From Pedobacter yulinensis (GTDB lineage: Bacteria > Bacteroidota > Bacteroidia > Sphingobacteriales > Sphingobacteriaceae), in NCBI RefSeq assembly GCF_003029735.1, contig NZ_KZ686270.1, positions 248,001-312,000 on the forward strand: 64,000 nt of DNA, written 5' to 3'. Position numbers and translations under genes: made by a program. This document shows positions 9,115 to 17,226 of this stretch, piece by piece. The notes beneath the pieces were generated by a model, which was not told the DNA's origin, searched no databases, and worked only from the letters and a program-made list of their open reading frames with translations. The first letter of the stretch is position 1; each line of letters begins with the position of its first letter.

Positions 9115-10146
9115 CTAGGCCGGATTTAAATGTAAGATTATTTCCCGCGCCTGGTCAACCTGCTGCTGGTTCACGTCCAGGTGCGTAACCATACGCACTG
9201 TATGCGGCCCCGTCGCGTTACAAAGCAGGCCTTTATCGGCGAACTGTTTAACAAGCGTTTTGACCTGGATACGCGGGTCAACTTCGAAAACAACGATATT
9301 GGTCTCTGCCGGCAAAATGGAGCGTACCCAGGCCGCACCTGCAAGGGCCTCTGCAAGGGCATGTGCATGCGCATGGTCTTCTTTCAGGCGTCCCACATGG
9401 TGGTCAAGTGCATAAATGCCCGCGGCCGCCAGGAAGCCTGCCTGGCGCATGCCGCCACCCATGGCCTTGCGGATCTTTCGCGCACGCCCGATCATCTCTT
9501 TCGAGCCCAGCAGCACCGAACCCACGGGCGCGCCAAGCCCCTTTGAAAGGCAGATCGATATACCATCGAAATAACGGCCGTAGTGCAGGGCTTTATCGCC
9601 GGTAGCCGCCAAGGCATTAAAAATACGGGCGCCGTCCAGGTGCAGCTTCAGTCCTTTGATGCTACACAGGTTGTGTATGGGTTCGATCTGGTTCAGGTGA
9701 TAACAGGCCCCGCCCCCCTTATTGACCGTATTTTCAAGTACAACAAGTGTGGTGTCGGGATAATGTATGTTGTCTTCATTGATCTCTGGCTCGATCAGCT
9801 CAGGACTGAGAATACCGCGGTCGCCATGCAGCAGCCTTACAGATGCGGCCGAATTCCAGGCAATCCCACCGACCTCATAGCGGTAAACGTGCGCGGTCTG
9901 GTCGCAGATCACCTCATCCATCGGTTTGGTAAAACACTTGATGGCAATTTGGTTGGTCATTGTACCTGAAGGGCAAAAGAGGCCGGCCTCCATACCGAAA
10001 ATGGCGGCAGCTTTCTCTTCGAGAGCACGTACCGTTTCGTCTTCGCCAAATACGTCATCGCCGACCCTGGCGCTAAACATCGCATCGAGCATCCCAGCTG
10101 TAGGCCTGGTTACCGTATCGCTTCGCATATCAATTATTTCTCGCAT
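9115..10146 (-). CDS. ltaE: Low-specificity L-threonine aldolase
   Basis: A PLP fold-type I enzyme that cleaves L-threonine or allo-threonine to glycine and acetaldehyde. Characteristic segments are 'DMRSDTVTRPT' at the N-terminus, 'GDDVFGEDETV', 'CPSGTMTNQIA', 'LHLDGARIFNA' and the PLP-lysine motif 'CLSKGLGAPVGSVL'. The start at 10146 gives 'MREIIDMRSDTV', which fits the family; a Met at 10185 would add 13 residues. A near-consensus -7 element (AATATTTG, about 10188-10195) lies upstream and favours the downstream start. Encoded alone on this strand. Confidence 0.93.
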   Translation of the reverse strand: MREIIDMRSDTVTRPTAGMLDAMFSARVGDDVFGEDETVRALEEKAAAIFGMEAGLFCPSGTMTNQIAIKCFTKPMDEVICDQTAHVYRYEVGGIAWNSAASVRLLHGDRGILSPELIEPEINEDNIHYPDTTLVVLENTVNKGGGACYHLNQIEPIHNLCSIKGLKLHLDGARIFNALAATGDKALHYGRYFDGISICLSKGLGAPVGSVLLGSKEMIGRARKIRKAMGGGMRQAGFLAAAGIYALDHHVGRLKEDHAHAHALAEALAGAAWVRSILPAETNIVVFEVDPRIQVKTLVKQFADKGLLCNATGPHTVRMVTHLDVNQQQVDQAREIILHLNPA

Positions 10147-10221
10147 GTATGTTGTATTGATGAGGCTGCCGGCTTGAGCAGACATACAAATATTGGTTTT
10201 TTCCGCCTGAATTTTCCAATA

Positions 10222-10236
10222 GTGTATTTTTTACAC
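10222..10236 (+). promoter_or_regulatory. Inverted-repeat operator GTGTA-N5-TACAC, copy 1
   Basis: The 15-mer GTGTATTTTTTACAC is a perfect 5-bp inverted repeat with a 5-bp spacer, flanked by A at the left. The same 15-mer in reverse complement occurs at 12135-12149 in front of pfkA. Copy 1 lies in the divergent intergenic region between ltaE (-) and the BadF-family kinase gene (+), about 150 bp upstream of the kinase and 76 bp upstream of ltaE. It is the likely binding site of a dimeric regulator, probably the Nudix protein encoded at 11366-12055. Confidence 0.6.
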
Positions 10237-10387
10237 AATGAAATTCTGCCGCATGCATCAGGGTTAATATACAGTATGCCAATTGTTTAGTCTTATATAC
10301 CGGAAACGCTTTTTCATTTTTTTTAAAAGAACAGGTATTTAGTTTGAGTTTTTTTACTTTTATTGCGCCGTAAAAATCAAAACAAAG

Positions 10388-11248
10388 ATGATAGTAATTG
10401 CCGACGGAGGATCTACTAAAACCAATTGGTGCCTGATCAATGAAGCAGGAAGAAAGATTTATTTCAACACAGAAGGTTACAATCCGTACTTTTCAAAAAC
10501 CGAATATATAACCAAGTCGCTCAACGAGTCCCTGCCCGACCACCTGGAACGGGAAAAACTGACAGAAGTTTATTATTATGGTGCGGGCTGTTCGACGCCT
10601 GCCAATCAAAAGATCGTTTCAGACGCCATGGAGAACGTCTTTATCAATGCCAAGGTTTACGTAGGTCACGACCTGCTGGCTTCATGCAGGGCATTGCTCG
10701 GTAATGAAGCAGGCTTTGCAGCCATTCTCGGCACCGGGACCAACAGCTGCCTTTATGACGGCAAGGACATCACGCTGAACATTGACTCCCTGGGTTATTT
10801 CCTCGGCGATGAAGGCAGCGGATCGTTCATTGGCAAGCGCATTCTGGCAGACTACATGAAAGGCTACATGCCAAAGGGCCTGCGCGAGGCTTTTTACGAC
10901 AACTATGCCCTAACAAACGAAGACATATTTGAGCAGATCTACAACAAGCCCCTGCCTAACCGTTTTTGCGCAAGTTTCAGCAAATTCCTGTATGATTTCA
11001 AAGACAGCTTCGAAGATTACACATTTGCCACGATCGATTATGCATTTACCGCATTTTTTGAAAACCTGGTGGTGCACTATCCAAATTACAAAGACCATAA
11101 GCTGAATTGCGTGGGTTCTGTAGGTTATAGCTTCCGTGACATTTTAAGCATCGTGGCAGACCGCTACGAAATGGGTGTTGGAAAGATTATCCGTTCGCCG
11201 ATTGATGACCTGGTGCAGTACCACCTGACCACAGCAAAAGCAGACTAA
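10388..11248 (+). CDS. BadF/BadG/BcrA/BcrD-family kinase, probable N-acetylglucosamine kinase
   Basis: A 286-residue ASKHA-fold protein. The phosphate-1 loop is 'ADGGSTKTNW' (residues 5-14, Asp6), the putative catalytic Asp95 lies in 'YVGHDLLASC', and the phosphate-2 loop is 'ILGTGTNSCLYDG' (113-125), followed by 'YFLGDEGSGSFIGKR'. This is the layout of N-acetylglucosamine kinases of the BadF family, which make GlcNAc-6-phosphate from ATP and GlcNAc. Substrate specificity is inferred by family, not shown. A rho-independent terminator follows directly. A candidate operator lies 150 bp upstream. Confidence 0.85.
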   Translation: MIVIADGGSTKTNWCLINEAGRKIYFNTEGYNPYFSKTEYITKSLNESLPDHLEREKLTEVYYYGAGCSTPANQKIVSDAMENVFINAKVYVGHDLLASCRALLGNEAGFAAILGTGTNSCLYDGKDITLNIDSLGYFLGDEGSGSFIGKRILADYMKGYMPKGLREAFYDNYALTNEDIFEQIYNKPLPNRFCASFSKFLYDFKDSFEDYTFATIDYAFTAFFENLVVHYPNYKDHKLNCVGSVGYSFRDILSIVADRYEMGVGKIIRSPIDDLVQYHLTTAKAD

Positions 11249-11259
11249 CATCATAGAAG

Positions 11260-11284
11260 CCGGGCCATGAGCCCGGTTTTTTTT
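11260..11284 (+). terminator. Rho-independent terminator after the BadF kinase
   Basis: Stem CCGGGC/GCCCGG with loop CATGA is followed by eight T residues, 11 nt after the kinase stop codon. Confidence 0.9.
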
Positions 11285-11365
11285 GGCCTGCTTGCTCTTC
11301 CGCAGTTTGAAATAAGCAACTGGTGCAGCCCAGACTGCAGCGGCGAAAAATCTGTCTTGCTTTCC

Positions 11366-12055
11366 TTAAAATGAAATTTCCTTACCGAACAATTTGGCGT
11401 ATTTGCGGCGGTCAAACTTATACAAGGTCGCTGCGCGGTATGAAACACCTTTCTGCTTTTCATTCAGTTCGCGCAGCACACCAAAGCTCAGCATCTTTTT
11501 TCTGAAATTGCGCTTGTCCAGCTTTTTCCCCAGAATGAGTTCATAAACATGCTGCAGCTGGGTGAGTGTAAATTTCTCAGGGAGCAGTTCAAAAGCAATG
11601 GGCTGATGCTTGATCCGCCTTTTGATCTTTTCAAGACCTTTGTCGAAAATCTTCTTATGATCGAAGGCCAGTTTCGGGAGATCATTGACAGACCACCAGA
11701 CCGCACGCTTGGCATACGTGGTAATGGGATGCAGGTCCTTTTCTCCCCCAAGCCTGATCAGCGCATAATAAGCAAGGGTAACCACCCGCCCCTGCGGGTG
11801 CCGGCCGGGATCGCCGAAGGCGTAATACTGCTCCATATAAATATCACGAAGGCCGGTCAGGCTTGTCAGAATCGAAGATGCAGACTGGTCAAGGCTCTGG
11901 TCTTCGCTGACCAGGTTGCCCGGCAGCGCCCACCAGTCTTTGAACGGCTCTTCGTTACGCTCGATAAGCAAGATCTTCAACTCGCCTCCGTCGAAGCCGA
12001 AAATGACGCAGTCAATCGAAAAAACCGAATTGAACTGGGCTAAACCTTCCTTCAA
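11366..12055 (-). CDS. Nudix-related transcriptional regulator (NrtR/AraR-like) with degenerate Nudix box
   Basis: A 229-residue protein: Nudix fold at about 8-140 and a winged-helix tail at about 150-225 ('FTLTQLQHVYELILGKKLDKRNFRKKM'). The Nudix box region (residues 46-69, 'GNLVSEDQSLDQSAS...') lacks the REUXEE catalytic residues, so hydrolase activity is unlikely. This matches the NrtR/AraR group, in which a dead or altered Nudix domain senses a ligand and the wHTH binds DNA; AraR of Bacteroides controls sugar use. The only start in the open frame is TTG (12055) or an ATT just before it, because a stop lies 9-12 nt upstream. It is divergent from pfkA and sits between two sugar-kinase loci, which suggests it regulates them. 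Confidence 0.85.
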   Translation of the reverse strand: MKEGLAQFNSVFSIDCVIFGFDGGELKILLIERNEEPFKDWWALPGNLVSEDQSLDQSASSILTSLTGLRDIYMEQYYAFGDPGRHPQGRVVTLAYYALIRLGGEKDLHPITTYAKRAVWWSVNDLPKLAFDHKKIFDKGLEKIKRRIKHQPIAFELLPEKFTLTQLQHVYELILGKKLDKRNFRKKMLSFGVLRELNEKQKGVSYRAATLYKFDRRKYAKLFGKEISF

Positions 12056-12134
12056 AATATTTTCTTTAATTTGGTGGACAAAATAAACGCACTTGTTGCA
12101 AGATTACGGAAAAAATTACAAAAAAAATTACTTA

Positions 12135-12149
12135 GTGTAAAAAATACAC
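12135..12149 (-). promoter_or_regulatory. Inverted-repeat operator GTGTA-N5-TACAC, copy 2
   Basis: Read on the minus strand this is the identical 15-mer found at 10222-10236. The wider site 12133-12153 also forms a second, nested dyad with 6-bp arms TAGTGT/ACACTA. It lies 19 nt before the pfkA start, directly upstream of or touching a TATATTCG -7-like element (12152-12159), so binding should block pfkA transcription. It is also in the upstream region of the divergent Nudix gene, which allows autoregulation. Confidence 0.65.
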
Positions 12150-12168
12150 ACTATATTCGTGCTTTCAA

Positions 12169-13158
12169 ATGAAGCCAAATATCAAAAACATAGCTGTACT
12201 AACTTCCGGAGGTGACGCACCGGGAATGAATGCAGGAATAAGAGCAGTGATCCGGACGGGTATTTTTCATGGAAGAAACATGTTTGGCGTGCAGCAGGGA
12301 TACCGCGGACTGATCGAAAACAACATTATTCCCATGAATGCACGCTCAGTGAGCAACATTCTGCACATGGGAGGCACCATTTTGAAAACGGCCCGTTGCC
12401 TGGAGTTCAAAACAGACGAGGGTATGGAAACGGCTTACCGCAACCTGCAAGCCAACGACATTGATGCATTGGTGGTTATAGGCGGCGACGGTACGTTTAC
12501 AGGGGCTAAAAGGTTCTCTGAGAAATTTGAAGACATCAAGGTGATCGGGATTCCCGGCACAATCGATAATGACCTGTACGGCTCTGACTTTACCCTTGGT
12601 TACGACACCGCGATCAACACGGTGATCGAGGCCATTGACAAGATCAGGGATACGGCAGACTCGCACGACCGGCTGTTCTTTATAGAGGTAATGGGCCGGG
12701 ATTCAGGCTGCATTGCACTGAGAAGCGGCATTGCCAGCGGTGCAGAAGCTATTCTTCTGCCCGAAAAATTTACAAGTGTAGAAGACCTCATTGCCAAACT
12801 GGAAAGCGGGGCATCTACGAAAAAATCTTCGAGCATCGTTATCGTTGCCGAAGGACATAAGCACGGAGGTGCCTATGACATTGCCAAACAGGTTGAAGAG
12901 CGTTTCGACTACTACGACACGAAAGTGACCATTTTGGGTCACCTGCAGCGTGGCGGCAGTCCGAGCAGCTTTGACCGCATTCTGGGCAGCAGGCTCGGGT
13001 ATGCGGCGGTTAACGCCCTGATCAACGGCGAAACGCGTAAAATGGTGGGTTTAAGAGGAAATGAAATCAAGCTGACAAGCCTTGAAGACGCCCTGAACAC
13101 CCATACCTTCAAGCTGGAAGACGACTTATTGGAAATGGCCCAGGTCTTATCGATCTAA
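12169..13158 (+). CDS. pfkA: ATP-dependent 6-phosphofructokinase
   Basis: The protein phosphorylates fructose 6-phosphate to fructose 1,6-bisphosphate, the committed step of glycolysis. Visible motifs are 'TSGGDAPGMNAGIRA' (ATP/phosphate loop), 'IGGDGTFTGA' with the Gly that marks ATP-using rather than pyrophosphate-using enzymes, 'GIPGTIDNDL' with the catalytic Asp, 'EVMGRDSGCIAL' and 'LGHLQRGGSPSSFDR'. The 329-residue length is close to E. coli PfkA (320). It begins a three-gene run with a BadF paralogue (6 nt gap) and gapA. The start region holds the GTGTA-N5-TACAC operator. Confidence 0.96.
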   Translation: MKPNIKNIAVLTSGGDAPGMNAGIRAVIRTGIFHGRNMFGVQQGYRGLIENNIIPMNARSVSNILHMGGTILKTARCLEFKTDEGMETAYRNLQANDIDALVVIGGDGTFTGAKRFSEKFEDIKVIGIPGTIDNDLYGSDFTLGYDTAINTVIEAIDKIRDTADSHDRLFFIEVMGRDSGCIALRSGIASGAEAILLPEKFTSVEDLIAKLESGASTKKSSSIVIVAEGHKHGGAYDIAKQVEERFDYYDTKVTILGHLQRGGSPSSFDRILGSRLGYAAVNALINGETRKMVGLRGNEIKLTSLEDALNTHTFKLEDDLLEMAQVLSI

Positions 13159-13164
13159 GCACGG

Positions 13165-14007
13165 ATGACAGCGATCGTATACAGCGGTTCGAGATTTGCC
13201 TACTGGAAAATAACCGACGGCAAGAAACTGATTGCTGAATGCAGGACACCCGGGATCAACCCCTGCTTTGCCGATAAAAAGGCAACCCTGCAGGTCCTGA
13301 ACAAGGAATCGGTTCTGGTCAATTATGCAGAAGACATCCGTAAGATCTACTTCTTTGCAGCGGGTGCCTCATCGGCAGACCGGCAGCGGGAATTATCAGC
13401 CAACCTGAAAACATTCTTCAGAGGCAGCCGGATCTTTGTAGAAAGTGACATTCACGGTGCAGCCATTGCAGCCTGCGGCGAAGAGCCCGGCATCATCTGC
13501 ACCCTGGGCAGCGGTTCGAACTGCGCCTATTTCGACGGAAAAAAAACCCGGAAGAATAACTTCGGCCTGGGGTTCGTACTCGGCGATGAAGGGTCTTCGA
13601 ACAACCTGGGCATCATGCTGGTGCGTGACCTGATTGGCGGAAAACTGCCGAAAGACCTGCAGTCCAGGATGGACCACGAGTTCAAACTGGACCGGACGCT
13701 GATCCTTGAAAAGGTATACCGCAAGCCGAACCCGCAGGTCTTCCTGAGTTCATTTCTCGACTTCTATATCAGGAACCGTGAACATGAATACATCAGGCAA
13801 AACCTGGCAAAGTCGTTCAGCAGGTATTTTGAAACTTACCTGGCGCCGATGGCGGCCAAATACGCGCAAACCGACATCCATTTTGTCGGGATCGTGGCAG
13901 GGAATTTTGGCGCCGAGTTGCAGAATGTGGCAGATGGATTTGGAATCAGGATTAAAAGCATTACCAAAGAACCGATATATAATTTATTAAAATTTTATAC
14001 AAACTAG
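13165..14007 (+). CDS. BadF-family paralogue with lost phosphate-1 motif (possible pseudo-kinase)
   Basis: The 280-residue protein aligns without gaps at its N-terminus to the BadF kinase at 10388. Conserved parts are 'FFAAGASS', Asp95 in 'FVESDIHGAA', 'TLGSGSNCAYFDGKK' (phosphate-2) and 'GFVLGDEGSSNNLG'. The phosphate-1 loop, however, is changed from DGGSTKTNW to 'YSGSRFAYW': Asp6, Thr10 and Lys11 are replaced by Tyr, Arg and Phe. That loop holds Mg-ATP in this fold, so kinase activity is doubtful and a sensory or scaffold role is possible. It lies 6 nt after pfkA and 9 nt before gapA, so it is part of a glycolytic operon. Confidence 0.8.
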   Translation: MTAIVYSGSRFAYWKITDGKKLIAECRTPGINPCFADKKATLQVLNKESVLVNYAEDIRKIYFFAAGASSADRQRELSANLKTFFRGSRIFVESDIHGAAIAACGEEPGIICTLGSGSNCAYFDGKKTRKNNFGLGFVLGDEGSSNNLGIMLVRDLIGGKLPKDLQSRMDHEFKLDRTLILEKVYRKPNPQVFLSSFLDFYIRNREHEYIRQNLAKSFSRYFETYLAPMAAKYAQTDIHFVGIVAGNFGAELQNVADGFGIRIKSITKEPIYNLLKFYTN

Positions 14008-15018
<1,011 letters not shown>

Positions 15019-15059
15019 AGGAAAGCCTGGCTCATAACAGGTTTATATTTGGTTAGATT

Positions 15060-15097
15060 GGGATAATGCCTGGATAGGGTTATCCCTTCTTTTTTTA
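15060..15097 (+). terminator. Rho-independent terminator after gapA
   Basis: Stem GGGATAA/TTATCCC with a 13-nt loop is followed by TTCTTTTTTT, about 40 nt after the gapA stop. Confidence 0.85.
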
Positions 15098-15214
15098 TAG
15101 GCATTCTGCTGTGTTTTTATATTTAGTATAAGTGTCGAGACGGCCGGCCGGCCTGGCGCGGATAATGCGCAGGACCAGTTAGGTGCCCACACAACCAAGC
15201 CGTCACGGAAAGCA

Positions 15215-15280
15215 GGAGATTCCTTACCGCTTGGTTCCGGGGCACAGCAGTCAAAAAGCGGTTTCGGAATGACGAGGGGT
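15215..15280 (+). repeat. Repeat unit copy A
   Basis: Begins GGAGATTCCTTACCGC and ends with the 25-bp block AAGCGGTTTCGGAATGACGA+GGGGT (15256-15280). Copy B has the same two blocks in the same order and almost the same spacing; the middle 20 or so bases differ. Confidence 0.8.
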
Positions 15281-15666
15281 GAGACGCCCTGGTCTTTAAT
15301 CCTGATTCATGGTTCTTGATTCCGCTTAGGCGCCCCTGTCTTTGATCTTTTGCTCTTTAATCCTTTTTTTAATCCTGATTCATGCTTCGACAGGCTCAGC
15401 ATGACAGTCTGGGAGGTCGTGTTTGCTGGCTCACTAATAGTTCGGGCAGGGTTCTACGCCATGCAGGGTAAGCGCGGTGGTCATTGCTCTTTGTTCTTTC
15501 ATCCTTGATCACCCAGATTTCCGCTCCCCAGTCCTGATTCATGATTCTTGATTCCCCTGCGCGCCACCCAAACCGTCATCCCTAACGTGACGCAGCGCGG
15601 AGGGATCCCCCTGTACGGACGGCTCGAGCTTGTTATGTTGTGATACAAAACCTACATTACGGTAAA

Positions 15667-15734
15667 AGGGAGATTCCTCACCGCAGGCTGTCAAGTCATA
15701 GCAATCAGGAAGCGGTTTCGGAATGACGAGGGGT
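15667..15734 (+). repeat. Repeat unit copy B
   Basis: Begins GGGAGATTCCTCACCGC and ends with the same 25-bp block as copy A (15710-15734), with no mismatch in that block. Same orientation as copy A, 452-454 bp apart. Confidence 0.8.
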
Positions 15735-15806
15735 TGGAAGCCCCTGTCCTGATTCCTGATTCAGCTGTAACAATCCTTGCTCGTTCCCTCACCTCTCCCC
15801 ACTCAG

Positions 15807-16499
15807 CTAAGACACCACCTTCAACACATCTCGCAGGTTCGCCACCACCGCCATGCGGTCGTCATCAATATCATGATCAATCATTTCATGCGCCCAGGTA
15901 ATGTGATAAGGCACATGAATGGCGTATCCGCCGATCTTCAGCACAGGCAGTACATCAGACTTGAGCGAATTACCGATCATAAGGAGTTCTGAGGCGTTAA
16001 TATCCAAATGCTTGATCAGCTTGGTGTAATTACCTTCGTCTTTTTCAGACATGATCTCAATGTGGTGAAAATAAGGCATCAGGCCAGACTTGCGCAGCTT
16101 GCGCTCCTGGTCAAGCAGGTCGCCTTTGGTGGCAAGCACCAGGCGGTATCGGGGACGTAATGCCGAGAGCACTTCTTCCACGCCGTCAAGCAGTTCGACA
16201 GGCTGATCAATTTGTCTCTTGCCCAGTTCCAGAATCTTACGCAGCAGGGTGCCGGGGAGGTTCTCGCCGCTGGCAACCAGTGCTGCCTCGGTCAGGGAGA
16301 GAATGAAACCTTTGGTTCCATATCCGTACAGCGGAAGGTTTTGCAGGATTGTTTCGTGCAGGCTGCGGCTTAACTCGGCCTGGCTGGCATAAGGTGCCAT
16401 CAGGTCGTAATAGGTTTGTTCAACTTCTTGAAAATAGCCCTCGTTTGCCCATAGGGTATCGTCGGCATCGAAGGCAATAACTTTAATATTTGCGTGCAT
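15807..16499 (-). CDS. HAD-family hydrolase
   Basis: A 230-residue phosphatase-like protein. Motif I is 'AFDADDTLWANEG' (Asp10 nucleophile, Asp12 acid/base), the cap domain follows, motif II is 'LVLATKGD' and motif IV is 'LLMIGNSLKSDVLPV'. The fold is that of phosphoglycolate-phosphatase-like HADs; the substrate is not predictable. A TATCTTCG element (16518-16525, one mismatch to TAnnTTTG) is a plausible promoter 18 nt before the start. It lies between the repeat cluster and the AAA ATPase gene. Confidence 0.88.
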   Translation of the reverse strand: MHANIKVIAFDADDTLWANEGYFQEVEQTYYDLMAPYASQAELSRSLHETILQNLPLYGYGTKGFILSLTEAALVASGENLPGTLLRKILELGKRQIDQPVELLDGVEEVLSALRPRYRLVLATKGDLLDQERKLRKSGLMPYFHHIEIMSEKDEGNYTKLIKHLDINASELLMIGNSLKSDVLPVLKIGGYAIHVPYHITWAHEMIDHDIDDDRMAVVANLRDVLKVVS

Positions 16500-16526
16500 A
16501 TTTCCGGGATTTGAACGCGAAGATAG

Positions 16527-17117
16527 TTATTTAAGAGTTTTCAGACCGCCTGCATATCCTCTTTGTTCCAGGCAGGAGCAGATAAAGCGGCAACGGCCCG
16601 CGGGCTCAAGGCGAGGAACTTCAACAAGACGGTAACCGTATGCCTGATAAACCTGAACCATCATCCTGAATGTTCTGCACGCAACGGCAAAACTTTGCTT
16701 TCGTTCCGCATCATTTACGTAAATTTCTTGCCAGGGCGGGAAAATAAACACCAATGGGGCGTACCGGCAGTTTTGCAGCGCGTTTTCCAGCCCGGGAAGA
16801 AAATTCAGGTCTTCCAGCTTCAGGTAGCCGGCCACGTCTGGCAGACCCCGGTCAAAAAAAACCGGGGTGCCGCGCCGGGCGGCATGATAAGCGGCCAGAT
16901 CTGTTTCGAACATCCGCCGGGCAAACGCAGACCGGTCTGCCCATGTTAAGGCAGAACCCCCGGTATGGAGTTCCTGGCTGATCACGGCGCGGCCAGACTC
17001 CGGCACGCAGGAATATCCGGCCTTCTCCAACAGGCTGCACACCGTCGTTTTGCCAGCGCCGGGTCCACCGGTCAAAATATAACCTTCAGACAACATCCTT
17101 ATATATTGTGTATCCAT
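16527..17117 (-). CDS. AAA-family ATPase (P-loop NTPase, AAA_28 type)
   Basis: A protein of about 196 residues with an early Walker A loop 'YILTGGPGAGKTTVCSLL', then 'GYSCVPESGRAVISQEL', 'VFFDRGLPDVAGYLK' (Walker B-like) and 'PLVFIFPPWQEIYVNDAERKQSF'. This matches small predicted ATPases of the AAA_28 group, sometimes compared with nucleoside kinases; the true substrate is unknown. The start is uncertain: Met at 17117 or 17096 (immediately before the P-loop strand) are both plausible, while 17144 is less so. Confidence 0.8.
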   Translation of the reverse strand: MDTQYIRMLSEGYILTGGPGAGKTTVCSLLEKAGYSCVPESGRAVISQELHTGGSALTWADRSAFARRMFETDLAAYHAARRGTPVFFDRGLPDVAGYLKLEDLNFLPGLENALQNCRYAPLVFIFPPWQEIYVNDAERKQSFAVACRTFRMMVQVYQAYGYRLVEVPRLEPAGRCRFICSCLEQRGYAGGLKTLK

Positions 17118-17226
17118 ATTTCTACGTTCATATGGGGCAAGCATTCGAGTTTACTGACGTAAATGTTTTATCTTTAAGCGTCATTGTTTAAACAAACAGC
17201 CGTTTGACCGTGACAAACCCCGGAGA

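Larger units (their letters stand above)
15130..15780. repeat. Intergenic repeat cluster between gapA and the HAD gene
   Basis: About 650 bp of non-coding DNA built from repeated pieces. The word CCTGATTC occurs at 15301, 15374, 15533, 15748 and 15755; twice it is part of a 23-bp block, CCTGATTCATG(G/A)TTCTTGATTCC (15301-15323 and 15533-15555). Two copies of a longer unit lie at 15215-15280 and 15667-15734. Related fragments are 'TTCGACAGGCTCAGCATGAC' (15386-15405) and a 'CGTCATCCCT...GGAGGGATCC' stretch (15574-15608). They resemble the dispersed imperfect repeats often seen between genes in Bacteroidota genomes. No ORF or RNA gene was recognised. Confidence 0.75.

Noticed and set aside
12169..13158. 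PfkA as a pyrophosphate-dependent enzyme
   Set aside because: The motif is GGDGT with Gly rather than the Asp typical of PPi-dependent forms.
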